Positions 44,280 through 53,441 of a DNA stretch of 64,000 bases are shown piece by piece (positions within the stretch are counted from its first letter, which is position 1; each line of letters begins with the position of its first letter). Source of the stretch: DATMFV01 sp035555975 (GTDB taxonomy: Bacteria > Verrucomicrobiota > Verrucomicrobiia > Chthoniobacterales > Chthoniobacteraceae); NCBI GenBank assembly GCA_035555975.1, contig DATMFV010000079.1:6597-70596 (forward strand), given 5' to 3'. The notes under the pieces were generated by a model. That model searched no databases. It was not told the DNA's origin and saw only the letters and a program-made list of their open reading frames with translations. A program made the position numbers and the translations under genes.

Positions 44280-45995
44280 ATGAACCCGCTGATGAGCCGC
44301 CGCTGGACCTGGGCCGCCGCTGCGGGGCTCGTTCTTTTTTTCGCGGCGTTCCTCGGCTGGCCGATCTACCAGACCATCCGGGGCGCGCTGCTTGATGCTG
44401 ACGGGAGGCTGACCCTCTCCTACCTCGCGGAGGTGTTTCGCAACCCGATCTACATGGAGGGTTTGCTCAACGCCTTTCTGCTGGCGGTGGCGAGCACGCT
44501 TCTGACCGCGGCGGTGGCGATTCCGCTGGCGTGGATCTCCGACCGGTTCGAATTTCCCTTCAAGCGGACGCTCTTGGCGCTCCTGCTGGTGCCGATGATC
44601 CTCCCGCCATTTGTCGGGGCGATCGGGATGAAGCAGATCCTCGGGCAGTACGGGGCGCTCAACACGCTGCTGGTTCACCTCGGCCTGCTCGACCCGGGCG
44701 GCGCGATCGACTGGCTTGGCGGGTGGGATCAAGGCCGCTTCTGGGGCGTGGTGCTCCTCAACGCGCTCCATCTCTACCCGATCCTTTTCCTCAACGTCGC
44801 CGCCGCGCTCGCCAACATCGACCCCGCCATGGAGGAAGCGGCGCAGAACCTCGGGTGCAGCGGCTGGCGGCGGTTCCGGCGGATCACCCTGCCGCTGATG
44901 ACGCCGGGCGTTTTCGCCGGGGGGACGATCGTTTTCATCTGGGCGTTCACCGAACTCGGCGTCCCGTTGATGTTTGACTACACGCGGGTGACTTCGGTCC
45001 AGATTTTCCGTGGCTTGAAGGAGCTTTCCGGCAACCCCTTTCCGTACGCGCTGGTGGTGGTGACGCTCTTTTTCTCCACCCTGTTCTACCTTCTGGGAAA
45101 GTGGGGCTTCGGCGGAAAGGCGTTTGCGATGTTGCCCAAGGCGACGACCGTCCTTTCCACACGGCGGCTCGGGCTCATCGGCGGCCTGCTTTGCAGCGCG
45201 GCGTTTGCGGGGGTGATCGCGCTCGCGCTCCTGCCGCACGCGGGGGTCATCCTCGTTTCGTTCGCGAGCGACTGGTACCAGAGCGTGCTCCCCAACGGCT
45301 GGACGCTCCGGCATTACTCGGACGCGCTCGGGCATGACCTGAGCGTCCCGGCGATCATCAACAGCGTGAAGTACGCGAGCCTTGCAACGGTGATCGACCT
45401 GTTGCTCGGGGTGATGATCGCCTATCTCGTGGTGCGGACCGCCCTGCCGGGGCGGTGGCTGCTCGATGCTGCGGCCATGCTGCCGCTGGCCGTACCGGGG
45501 CTGGTGCTGGCGTTCGGCTACCTTGCCATGACGCAGGAAGGGCGGCTCTTTTCGTTCCTCAACCCGGTGGAGAATCCGCTGCCGATCCTGGTGATCGCCT
45601 ACGCGGTGCGGCGGCTCCCGTATGTCGTCCGTTCGGTGGCGGCGGGGCTGGCGCAGACGAGCGTCACGCTGGAGGAGGCCGCCTGCAACCTCGGCTCCAC
45701 CCCCTTACGCGCGTTGCGGAAGATCACCCTGCCGCTGATCACGGCCAATCTCGTCGCGGGCGGCCTGCTCGCCTTTGCCTTTGCGATGCTGGAGGTTTCC
45801 GATTCGCTGATCCTCGCCATTCGCCGCGCGGATTTCCCGATCACCAAGGCAATCTATGAGCTTTTCCAGCTTCTCGGCGAAGGGCGCTACATTGCTTCGG
45901 CGCTGGCGGTCTGGGCGATGGTCTTCCTCGGCATCACCCTTTTCGGAGCGAGCCGCATCCTCGGAAAAAAGCTCGGTTCCCTCTTCAGGATTTGA
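44280..45995 (+). CDS. Fused double-domain ABC permease (FbpB/iron(III)-type)
   Basis: A 571-residue inner-membrane protein with about 12 helices in two homologous halves. Each half has an EAA loop: MEEAAQNLGCSGWRRFRRIT near 183-202 and LEEAACNLGSTPLRALRKIT near 465-484. The plan is that of FbpB-type permeases for ferric iron, also seen in thiamine and putrescine-type systems. No binding protein or ATPase gene is adjacent, so the substrate is uncertain. It starts 11 bp after gatB and may be co-transcribed with it. Confidence 0.88.
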   Translation: MNPLMSRRWTWAAAAGLVLFFAAFLGWPIYQTIRGALLDADGRLTLSYLAEVFRNPIYMEGLLNAFLLAVASTLLTAAVAIPLAWISDRFEFPFKRTLLALLLVPMILPPFVGAIGMKQILGQYGALNTLLVHLGLLDPGGAIDWLGGWDQGRFWGVVLLNALHLYPILFLNVAAALANIDPAMEEAAQNLGCSGWRRFRRITLPLMTPGVFAGGTIVFIWAFTELGVPLMFDYTRVTSVQIFRGLKELSGNPFPYALVVVTLFFSTLFYLLGKWGFGGKAFAMLPKATTVLSTRRLGLIGGLLCSAAFAGVIALALLPHAGVILVSFASDWYQSVLPNGWTLRHYSDALGHDLSVPAIINSVKYASLATVIDLLLGVMIAYLVVRTALPGRWLLDAAAMLPLAVPGLVLAFGYLAMTQEGRLFSFLNPVENPLPILVIAYAVRRLPYVVRSVAAGLAQTSVTLEEAACNLGSTPLRALRKITLPLITANLVAGGLLAFAFAMLEVSDSLILAIRRADFPITKAIYELFQLLGEGRYIASALAVWAMVFLGITLFGASRILGKKLGSLFRI

Positions 45996-46054
45996 TGTGA
46001 GCCTCCATCGCGGAGCTTGCATTTCCGGAACGATTTCGGCTTACATCGCCGATC

Positions 46055-46741
46055 ATGTCAAAACCCCGTCTCTCCGGAATCGCCGCGTTCTGCTGCGCCC
46101 TTCCCCTTCTTATGGTTGCCACCCCGACCATGCAGGCGCGTGAAGCCGCGCTGATGGATGGCAATGCCGCCCTGAACCGGTTGATGAGCGGAAACCAGGC
46201 TTATACGCAAGCCGAGGTCTCCGCCTCCCGCAAGATCGCCAAACGCCGCGCAAAAGTGGCCGAGGGCCAGAGGCCGTTTGCGGTGGTGGTGGCGTGTTCG
46301 GACTCCCGGGTCAGCCCCGAAATCGTCTTTGACCAGAGCCTGGGCGATCTCTTCGTCGTACGGCTGGCCGGTAACGTCGTGGACGATTATGCGCTCGGCA
46401 GCATCGAGTACGCCGTGGAACACCTCGGCGCGCGCCTGGTGGTCGTCATGGGTCATGCCCGGTGCGGCGCGGTCGATGCGGCCCTTCAGGGCGTCGAAGC
46501 CGAAGGGCACGTGCGCGAGATCATCCGGGCCATCGCCCCCGCCGTGAAGGAGGCGAAGCATCAGCCGGGCGACCCGCTGGTCAACGCCACGCGAAACAAT
46601 GCCGCGAGGGTGGCCCGCGGGATCGCCCGTTCCAAACCGTCACTCGCCAGTTACGCGGGCGGCGAACCGGTCTCGGTGGTGGCGGCCTACTATCATCTCG
46701 ACAGCGGAAAGATCGAGCTGATCGACCCCAAGGGCCGATGA
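46055..46741 (+). CDS. Exported beta-class carbonic anhydrase
   Basis: A 228-residue beta carbonic anhydrase with an N-terminal signal peptide (about 1-28, SGIAAFCCALPLLMVATPTMQA-REA). Zinc ligands are visible as Cys81 and Asp83 in CSDSRVSPE, and His134 and Cys137 in GHARCGAV. It should interconvert CO2 and bicarbonate in the periplasm. The window thus has an exported beta enzyme and a gamma-class homologue at 12.0 kb. It ends 47 bp before the NHLM-type transporter. Confidence 0.93.
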   Translation: MSKPRLSGIAAFCCALPLLMVATPTMQAREAALMDGNAALNRLMSGNQAYTQAEVSASRKIAKRRAKVAEGQRPFAVVVACSDSRVSPEIVFDQSLGDLFVVRLAGNVVDDYALGSIEYAVEHLGARLVVVMGHARCGAVDAALQGVEAEGHVREIIRAIAPAVKEAKHQPGDPLVNATRNNAARVARGIARSKPSLASYAGGEPVSVVAAYYHLDSGKIELIDPKGR

Positions 46742-46788
46742 ACGGACCGCGTTGCCGCCCGGGGAGGCCCGGCTAGGAATCGCTCGGG

Positions 46789-49656
46789 ATGGCTTCGGGG
46801 AAGATCCAGATTTCAGCCCACCGGCGGCTGGCGTTCGGGGAAGCGGAGGACCGCCTCCTGCGGGTCTGCGCCGGGATGGTGGAACTCTTCCTGGTCTGGG
46901 AGACCGAGGCGATGGGAGCGCGGCGACATCACTTCGCCACGCTGACGGCCGGGAGCACGCTGTTCGATGTCGGGTTCGGTTTTCGTGACCACGGCATTTC
47001 CATCCTCGCCGTCGGTTATGCCGATACCGAGGTAGAGTGGGTCGCCACCCCGTCGGTCGAAGCACCGGAGGAACGGCGGAAACTCGCCCGCGAACTCGAC
47101 CGCTGGCTGGAGGCGTTGTTCAAGGGGATCGCGACCTTCTTTGGCGAGCCGAAACGGTTTTCCGAACTCCTGACGCCCGGGCCGACGGTGGCGTGGAAGC
47201 CGGGCGCGATTGCGGGCAGCGCCGGCCCGCCGCTCTGGTGGCACAGCGAGGGGGCGACCTTGTTCTGGGGCGTGAAGGAGGTCGATGTGGAGTGGGTGCC
47301 GCTCGCCTTCGGCGGGTGGATCGATGCGCCCGGAGGGGTCGCCGCTTCCCATGCGATTGCCACGGAGGCGCTGGTCGCGTTTCCCGGGTGGCTCGATGAA
47401 GTTGCCCGGGCGCACGATCTTTTTCTGCGGAGCATTCAGGAAGCCTTGCTGGCGCGCACGCAGCGGGAGTGGACCGACCGCGAACAGCGGGCGCTCCTGC
47501 GCGAGGAGGCGGGGGGCGAGGCGTGGCAGACGATCGCTTCGGTCTTTGCGACCGGCAGGGAGCGTCGGCAGGGGGCTCCCGGGCAGGCTTCGGTGGTTTT
47601 CGCGTTTGAATGTGTTGCCGGAGCCATGGGGATCGCGCTCCCCGGGCGAATGCCCCGGCCCCGGCAAGAGGGGGAGGGGATCGAACTGGCGGAACTGGTC
47701 CGGGCGGCGTCGATCCGCAAACGGCGCGTGGTGCTGGAACCGGGTTGGTGGCAGCGCGACAACGGCCCGCTCATCGGTTTTCTGACGCAGGAAGGCGAAG
47801 CCGTCGCCCTGCTGCCGCGCCGGGGACGCTACCTGATGCTCCGGCAGACGGGGGAGGAAATCCCGGTGACGGCGGAGGTCGCCGCGCGGCTCGGTTTTCA
47901 TGCGGAGGCGCTTTACCGCACCCTTCCCGACCGGCGGCTGACGTTGCGCGATCTGCTCGCCTTCGGTTTTCGCGGGAACCGGGGGGACGTGGTGATGCTG
48001 GTGGCGATGGTGCTGGCGACCGGTCTGCTCGGCATCGTCCTCCCGGCGCTGACCGGGCGGACGTTTGACCTGATCATCCCGCAGGGAGACCGGGCGCTGA
48101 TGTGGCAGGTTGGCGCGGCGCTGGTGAGCGCGGCGGTGGTCCGGGCGCTTCTGGAACTGGTGCGCGGCGTGGCGCTGATCCGGATCGGGAGCCGCACCGA
48201 TGCGGGGTTGCAGGCGGCGGTCTGGGATCGCCTGCTGAAACTTCCCGCCCGTTTCTTCCGCCGCTTTACGGCGGGGGACCTGGTCAACCGGGCGCAGGGG
48301 ATCTCCGAGATCCATCACGCTCTCCTCGCCGTCGGCACGACCGCCCTTTTCGCCCTGCCGACCGGGTTGTTCCAGTTGCTGGTGATGTTTTACTTTGCGA
48401 CGACGCTGGCGCTCTGGGGCCTTGGGATGGCGCTGCTGGCGGTCGTCGTTTCGCTCGGACTCCAGTTGCGGCGGGTCGGCATCCTGCGGCGGCATCACGA
48501 GATCGAAGGGCGGTTGGCGGGGCTGGTTTTTGAGCTGATTTCCGGCGTGGCGAAATTCCGGATCGCGGGAGCCGAACAGCTCGCCTTTGCCACCTGGGCG
48601 AAGGATTACGCGCGCCAGCAACGCCTCGCGATGGAGGCGGGCCGCCGGGAGGTGGTGATCCGGACCTTTTTCTCCGGGTTCGCGCTGGCGTCGCAACTGG
48701 TGATTTTTGCCGTGACCGCATGGTACCTCCGGCGGGAAGGGGGACCGGGGTTGACCACGGGGACGTTTCTCGCTTTCAGCATCGCCTTTGGGGCTTTGGT
48801 GGCGAGCCTGACCATGGTGGCCGACGCTTCGCTGCAACTCCTGCGCCTTTTTCCGCTGATGGAGCGGGTGCGCCCGATCCTGGAGGCCGAGCCGGAGAAC
48901 GCCGCCGGGCGGGTGGAACCGGGGGTGCTCCTGGGGGGGATCGAGATGAACCAGATCACCTTCCGTTACCACGAAAGCCTGCCGCCGGTGCTGGAGCGCT
49001 TTTCGCTCCGCGTGGAGCCGGGGGAGTTTGTGGCGATCGTCGGGCCGTCGGGTTCGGGAAAATCGACCGTTTTGCGGCTCCTGCTCGGTTTCGAGACGGC
49101 ACAAAGCGGGACGGTCCTGTACGACGGGAAGGATTTGCAGACGCTCGACCCCCGGGCGTTGCGGCGGCAGATCGGCGTGGTCCTGCAAGGCTCCCGGCTG
49201 GTGGCGGGCAACCTTTACCGGAACATTGTCGGCGAGTCGTCGCTCACTTTGGAAGACGCATGGCAGGCGGCGGAGATGGCCGGGCTGGCGGACGACATCC
49301 GCGCGATGCCGATGGGGATGCAGACGGTGGTGAGCGAAGGGGCGACCAGTTTCTCCGGCGGGCAGCGCCAGCGGCTCGCGCTTGCCCGGGCGCTGGTTCA
49401 CCGGCCCCGGCTCCTCTTTTTTGATGAAGCGACCAGCGCGCTCGACAACCGGACGCAGGGGATCGTAAGCGCCTCGCTCGCTTCCATGCAGGCGACCCGG
49501 ATCGTCGTCGCCCATCGCCTGAGCACCATTGCCGGGGCGGACCGCATCGTGGTTCTTTCCGAAGGGAAAATCGCCGAGGAGGGCAACTACGCCGGCCTGA
49601 TGGCGCGCAAGGGGAGGTTTTACGAACTCGCCACCCGGCAACTGCTCGGGGAATGA
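46789..49656 (+). CDS. NHLM-type bacteriocin/RiPP ABC transporter (peptidase-less)
   Basis: A 955-residue ABC exporter. A long N-terminal region (about 1-380) lacks a C39 peptidase and fits the cyclic-nucleotide-binding-like domain of NHLM ABC2 proteins. The membrane domain is about 395-690, and the ATPase about 720-950 with Walker A VGPSGSGKST, signature FSGGQRQR and Walker B LLFFDEATSALD. These transporters normally accompany a peptidase-containing ABC partner, a HlyD protein and nitrile-hydratase-leader peptides. None is seen within the window. It is convergent with the lacI-type gene, stops 7 bp apart. Confidence 0.82.
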   Translation: MASGKIQISAHRRLAFGEAEDRLLRVCAGMVELFLVWETEAMGARRHHFATLTAGSTLFDVGFGFRDHGISILAVGYADTEVEWVATPSVEAPEERRKLARELDRWLEALFKGIATFFGEPKRFSELLTPGPTVAWKPGAIAGSAGPPLWWHSEGATLFWGVKEVDVEWVPLAFGGWIDAPGGVAASHAIATEALVAFPGWLDEVARAHDLFLRSIQEALLARTQREWTDREQRALLREEAGGEAWQTIASVFATGRERRQGAPGQASVVFAFECVAGAMGIALPGRMPRPRQEGEGIELAELVRAASIRKRRVVLEPGWWQRDNGPLIGFLTQEGEAVALLPRRGRYLMLRQTGEEIPVTAEVAARLGFHAEALYRTLPDRRLTLRDLLAFGFRGNRGDVVMLVAMVLATGLLGIVLPALTGRTFDLIIPQGDRALMWQVGAALVSAAVVRALLELVRGVALIRIGSRTDAGLQAAVWDRLLKLPARFFRRFTAGDLVNRAQGISEIHHALLAVGTTALFALPTGLFQLLVMFYFATTLALWGLGMALLAVVVSLGLQLRRVGILRRHHEIEGRLAGLVFELISGVAKFRIAGAEQLAFATWAKDYARQQRLAMEAGRREVVIRTFFSGFALASQLVIFAVTAWYLRREGGPGLTTGTFLAFSIAFGALVASLTMVADASLQLLRLFPLMERVRPILEAEPENAAGRVEPGVLLGGIEMNQITFRYHESLPPVLERFSLRVEPGEFVAIVGPSGSGKSTVLRLLLGFETAQSGTVLYDGKDLQTLDPRALRRQIGVVLQGSRLVAGNLYRNIVGESSLTLEDAWQAAEMAGLADDIRAMPMGMQTVVSEGATSFSGGQRQRLALARALVHRPRLLFFDEATSALDNRTQGIVSASLASMQATRIVVAHRLSTIAGADRIVVLSEGKIAEEGNYAGLMARKGRFYELATRQLLGE

Positions 49657-49663
49657 GCCCGGT

Positions 49664-50752
49664 TTATCGGACGCTGGAACCGCGCAGGAGGATTTCGCAC
49701 GGAAAAAGGGTGGTTTCCGGCAGCGGAGCGCAATTACCCTGTTCAATCAGCCGGAGCAACGCCTTGACCGCCGCTTCGGCCATCGCCTGGTTGGGCTGGC
49801 GCACGGTGGTGAGCGGCACCGGGGCGTAGCGACCGAGCGCGGTGTCGTCGTAACCGGTCATCGCGATCTCCTGCGGCACGGCGATCCCCCGCTCCCGGCA
49901 GACGGAGAGTGCGCCGTAGGCAAACTCGTCGTTGCTGCAAAGGAGCGCGGTCGGCCGGTCGGGGCGCTTGAGGACCGCCAGCATCCCTTCGATACCGGGC
50001 AGGAACGGGTCAAACGGTTCCCCGGCAAGGCGGACTTCGGTGATCACCCCTTGCGGGGAGCCTTTTCCCTTGCGGAAGCGGGAAACCAGGCTGCCACCCG
50101 CTTCGGCGAGCGCTTCTTCAAATCCGCGCCGCTTTTCGAGGCTCGACCAGAGATAAACCCGGTCGTGCGGATCAGAGGGGTAGTGGATCAACAGCCCGAT
50201 CCGGCGATGCCCGGTGGCGATCAGGTGGCGGGTCAGGTCGCGGGTCGCCTGGCGCGTGTCGCCCCGGAAATGCGGGCCCCACGGGAGGGGATTGCCGCTC
50301 AGGGTGACGATCGGGACGGCGGCGTGGCGGAGGCGTTCGAGCGCTTCAATCGCCGAAGCGTCCCCGACCATCCCGGCGACGATCGCCCCTTCCACCCGGG
50401 CGTCGAGCAGCGAGGTGCAGGCGGTCTGGATCGACTCCGACGACCACGAGAGATCGCTCGCGACCACTTCGAACCCTTCCTTGCGCACCGCTGCGGCGGC
50501 GTGCGCGGCCCGTTCGGCGGCGACCTGCAAGAGCCCTCCGAAGTGGAGGATGCCGACGAGCCCGCTCCGCCCCCCGCGCATGATCCGGGCATAACGGTCG
50601 GGCCGGTAGTTCAGTTCCCGGGCCGCCGCAACGATGCGCTGGCGGGTCGCTTCGTTGAGCCGGATTGTCGAGCCGGGATTGAGCGCTGCGGCGACCGTCG
50701 AGCGCGAGACGCCGAGCTTGGCGGCGATCTCATGTTGGGTGACCTTCGCCAT
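49664..50752 (-). CDS. LacI-family transcriptional regulator
   Basis: A 362-residue regulator. The N-terminal helix-turn-helix (TQHEIAAKLGVSRSTVAAAL, 5-24) and hinge helix (RQRIVAAARELNYRPD) are followed by a periplasmic-binding-protein-like effector domain (about 62-345; LLCSNDEFAYGAL, ITGYDDTALGRYAP-type segment). It lies 84 bp downstream of nagA on the same strand, so amino-sugar genes are plausible targets. A family B hairpin lies in the gap. Confidence 0.93.
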   Translation of the reverse strand: MAKVTQHEIAAKLGVSRSTVAAALNPGSTIRLNEATRQRIVAAARELNYRPDRYARIMRGGRSGLVGILHFGGLLQVAAERAAHAAAAVRKEGFEVVASDLSWSSESIQTACTSLLDARVEGAIVAGMVGDASAIEALERLRHAAVPIVTLSGNPLPWGPHFRGDTRQATRDLTRHLIATGHRRIGLLIHYPSDPHDRVYLWSSLEKRRGFEEALAEAGGSLVSRFRKGKGSPQGVITEVRLAGEPFDPFLPGIEGMLAVLKRPDRPTALLCSNDEFAYGALSVCRERGIAVPQEIAMTGYDDTALGRYAPVPLTTVRQPNQAMAEAAVKALLRLIEQGNCAPLPETTLFPCEILLRGSSVR

Positions 50753-50778
50753 CAGGGAGTATCCGGTTGAGCGCCCTG

Positions 50779-50798
50779 GGCGGACCTCTGCGTCCGCC
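50779..50798. repeat. Hairpin of dispersed family B between nagA and lacI-type gene
   Basis: GGCGGAC-CTCTGC-GTCCGCC, a 7-bp perfect stem with a CTC-type loop, followed by GCGGGGGGTGAGGTCG, similar to 61754-61770. It could also act as an attenuating hairpin between the two minus-strand genes. Confidence 0.65.
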
Positions 50799-50836
50799 GC
50801 GGGGGGTGAGGTCGAAGCGGAGTGAACGCCATGGTT

Positions 50837-51961
50837 TTACTCGGTTTCCTTCAGCAGGCAGAAGACCGCTTCCGAGCCGATCTCGAGCCCGACGGAGCGC
50901 CCCATCAGCCGCGCCGGGTTGACGGAGAAGAAATCCCAGACTTCGTTCCAGCTCTTGCCGAGCATCGCCGCGCCGTTGCGGATGGCGCTCAACGGGTCGA
51001 CGGTCGATCCGGCGAAGTTCTGCATCCCGGGCTGGCGGGCGATCCGGTCTTCGCCGACTTCGATCATCAGCCGCCCCATGGTGTAACACCCCGGAGGAGC
51101 CCCCGCGCCGGTCATCGCGTCGGTGGTCCAGTAAATCTGCTGCGGCGGCAAAAGCCGGTGGAAGAGGCGGAAGACCGGGGCGGTGACGTGGTGGGTATCC
51201 GGGATGATCCCGGCGACAAGCCGGTTCTGGTCGAGCACGCGCCAGAGGATGTTGTCGTGCCGGTCGAGTTGCTGCGGGCAACCGTTGCCGAGATGGGTAA
51301 AGGCGGAGAGCCCGGCGTCGGCGGCGGCGTCGAGCTGGGCGCGGGAGGCGTTCGTGTGCCCCGCGCTGGTGACGATGCCGAGTTCCCGGGCGCGGGCGAT
51401 CGCCTCGGCGGAACCGGGCCGCTCCGGGGCGAGGGTCAGCAGGAGCGGGTCCTCCCCGACGACGCTTTTGAGTTCGTCGATCGCCTGCGGGGTCGGGTTG
51501 CAGGCGACTTCCGGGTCGTGCGCACCGATGAAACCGGGTTCGCCGGAGATGAACGGCCCTTCGATGTGCCAGCCGAAGATGGCGTTGCGAAGCTCCGGGT
51601 TGGCGTCACGGATCGCCTTGAGCCGGGCGAGCTGGCCGAGGTGCGCCTTCCATTCCCGGGTGATCAGCGTCAGCAGAAACCGGGGGCAACCGTCGCGACG
51701 CATTCCCCGGGCGGCCTGGAGCAGTTCGGCTTCGCCTACGCTATCCTGCTGAAAATCGACCCCCGCATACCCGTTGACCTGGACATCAACCAGCGCCGGG
51801 GCGATCCATGGAGCCCCTTCGGGAGCGGCGTCGATCCGTTCCAGCGAGGTGATGGCATGGTCCCTCCAGCCGAGCCGGATCGCCCCACCGTCGCGGTAGT
51901 GCCGGCCGATCAATTCCCCCGACGGGGTGTCGCGGATTTCGTCAAGAAAGAGTGGGATCAT
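50837..51961 (-). CDS. nagA: N-acetylglucosamine-6-phosphate deacetylase (NagA)
   Basis: A 374-residue amidohydrolase that removes acetate from GlcNAc-6-phosphate, feeding NagB. NagA-type motifs are DVQVNGYAGVDF near 58-69, HIEGPFISG near 141-149, SAGHTNA near 210, THLGNG near 232 and TDAMTGAG near 283. Length is normal. It is divergent from nagB across 151 bp and is followed by the LacI-type gene. A perfect inverted repeat overlaps its start codon. Confidence 0.92.
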   Translation of the reverse strand: MIPLFLDEIRDTPSGELIGRHYRDGGAIRLGWRDHAITSLERIDAAPEGAPWIAPALVDVQVNGYAGVDFQQDSVGEAELLQAARGMRRDGCPRFLLTLITREWKAHLGQLARLKAIRDANPELRNAIFGWHIEGPFISGEPGFIGAHDPEVACNPTPQAIDELKSVVGEDPLLLTLAPERPGSAEAIARARELGIVTSAGHTNASRAQLDAAADAGLSAFTHLGNGCPQQLDRHDNILWRVLDQNRLVAGIIPDTHHVTAPVFRLFHRLLPPQQIYWTTDAMTGAGAPPGCYTMGRLMIEVGEDRIARQPGMQNFAGSTVDPLSAIRNGAAMLGKSWNEVWDFFSVNPARLMGRSVGLEIGSEAVFCLLKETE

Positions 51962-51981
51962 GAGGCAACGTCATGCCTCAT
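51960..51981. promoter_or_regulatory. Inverted repeat over the nagA start codon (operator or mRNA hairpin)
   Basis: ATGAGGCA-N6-TGCCTCAT is a perfect 8-bp inverted repeat at 51960-51981 whose edge includes bases of the nagA ATG. An 8-bp palindrome TCACGTGA lies at 51988-51995. Both are in the 151-bp gap between the divergent nagA and nagB. They could bind the nearby LacI-type protein or fold in the nagA message; the sequence does not decide. Confidence 0.5.
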
Positions 51982-52112
51982 TATTTATCACGTGACAATC
52001 CCTTTTTTTTCCGTACGCTCGTCACTGTTTTCCAGGGGGAGCGGCAGGCAGCGGCCTTTTTTAAGCTGCGGTCTGACGATTTTCCCCGGGATATGAGAAG
52101 AATCCAAGCTTT

Positions 52113-52853
52113 ATGCCTATTAAAACTGAAATCAGCCCTGACAAGGTCATTGCCGGGAAAGCGGCTGCCGTCCACGGCGCGCGCCTGATCCGCGAAGCAA
52201 TCGAAAAGAACGGGCGTGCCAACATCATCGTCGCCACCGGCGCTTCCCAATTTGAAATGCTCAAGGCATTGATTGAGGAAGACCTCCCATGGGAAAAGAT
52301 CACCGGGTTTCACCTCGATGAGTATGTCGGCATGCCGATCACCCATCCCGCGTCGTTCCGGGGGTATCTCTGGGAACGCTTCCACCGCCAGCTCAACCGC
52401 CCGCTGCGCGCTTTCCACTACGTGGCCGGCGACGAAGACCCGCAAGCGGAGTGCGATCGGCTTGATGCCTTGATCAAGGAGCACCCGATCGATGTCTGTT
52501 TCGCCGGGATCGGTGAAAACGCCCACCTCGCCTTCAACGATCCGCCCGCGAACTTCGACACCGAAGCCGCCTACCTGGTGGTCGATCTCGACGAGGCATG
52601 CCGCAAGCAGCAGCTCGGCGAAGGATGGTTTGCCACCCTCGACGATGTGCCCAAGCAGGCGATCTCCATGTCGATCAGGCAGATCTGCAAGTCGAAGGCG
52701 ATCATCCTGAGCGTTCCCGACGCCCGCAAGGCGCAGGCCGTCGCCGGGAGCCTCCAGGGCCCGGTGACCAACATGGTCCCGTCGAGCATTCTTCAGAACC
52801 ACCCCGATACGACGATCTACCTCGATCCCGACTCGGCCTCGCTGCTGAAGTAA
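52113..52853 (+). CDS. nagB: Glucosamine-6-phosphate deaminase (NagB)
   Basis: A 246-residue enzyme that converts glucosamine-6-phosphate to fructose-6-phosphate and ammonia. The active-site FHLDEYVGM segment near 68-76 and GIGENAHLAFNDPPANFDT near 131-149 fit the family; the usual Gly after GIGEN is Ala here. ATG at 52113 is preceded by a weak ribosome-binding site. It is divergent from nagA, and a strong terminator follows. Confidence 0.93.
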   Translation: MPIKTEISPDKVIAGKAAAVHGARLIREAIEKNGRANIIVATGASQFEMLKALIEEDLPWEKITGFHLDEYVGMPITHPASFRGYLWERFHRQLNRPLRAFHYVAGDEDPQAECDRLDALIKEHPIDVCFAGIGENAHLAFNDPPANFDTEAAYLVVDLDEACRKQQLGEGWFATLDDVPKQAISMSIRQICKSKAIILSVPDARKAQAVAGSLQGPVTNMVPSSILQNHPDTTIYLDPDSASLLK

Positions 52854-52877
52854 AATCGGCTTCACTGCTTTTTTTAG

Positions 52878-52919
52878 AAGGGAGCGCTTCCTTGAAACGG
52901 GAGGCGTTCCCTTTTTTTT
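52878..52919 (+). terminator. Rho-independent terminator after nagB
   Basis: A stem of about 14 bp, AAGGGAGCGCTTCC (52878-52891) with GGAGGCGTTCCCTT (52100-series, 52900-52913), includes two G-T pairs and is followed by eight T. It begins 24 bp after the nagB stop. Confidence 0.88.
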
Positions 52920-52998
52920 GATCTGCGGGCGGCTTGCGGAATTGACACCCTTGGCCGTGGAGCCTCAAAGTGACCGCCCTGGTGGCAGGGAATTTTCC

Positions 52999-53433
52999 AT
53001 GAAAAATCACCGACGGCTCCTTTTAACCGGACTTTTATGCCTGCCACTGCTGGCGTGGAGCGGCTGTACGCGTAGCGACGCTTCCAAGGCGGATGACGAT
53101 CTGCTCGCCCACGGCCATTACCTCGTCCACCAGGTGGCGATGTGTACCGACTGCCATTCGCCACGGGATGCGACCGGTGCCTTCGTTCCCGGAAAGGAAC
53201 TGACCGGCGCGCCCCTCGGCTTCCAGCCGGTCGTGCCGATGCCATGGACGCCGAACGCCCCGGGGATCGCCGGGCTTCCCGAAGGTTATACGGAGCAAGC
53301 CCTGGTCCGCTATCTCACGACCGGGGTCCGCCCTGGCAACCTTCCGCCGACCCTCCCGCCGATGCCGCCCTACCGGATGAACCAGCATGACGCGGAAGCC
53401 GTGGCGGCTTACCTGGTTTCACTGGCCCGGTAG
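52999..53433 (+). CDS. Monoheme cytochrome c lipoprotein
   Basis: A 144-residue exported protein. Signal sequence RRLLLTGLLCLPLLAWSGC ends in a lipobox with Cys23. The heme-binding CTDCH is at 49-53, and PPMPPYRM near 125-132 may supply the axial Met. The C-terminal HDAEAVAAYLVSL is typical of small c-type cytochromes. It is probably an electron carrier attached to a membrane. A longer in-frame start upstream is rejected because it would destroy the signal peptide. It is followed after 8 bp by a GNAT gene. Confidence 0.9.
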   Translation: MKNHRRLLLTGLLCLPLLAWSGCTRSDASKADDDLLAHGHYLVHQVAMCTDCHSPRDATGAFVPGKELTGAPLGFQPVVPMPWTPNAPGIAGLPEGYTEQALVRYLTTGVRPGNLPPTLPPMPPYRMNQHDAEAVAAYLVSLAR

Positions 53434-53441
53434 ATGCCGCG

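Noticed and set aside
46742..46788. Leader peptide gene for the NHLM-type transporter
   Set aside because: The 47-bp gap is too short for a precursor with a nitrile-hydratase-type leader.
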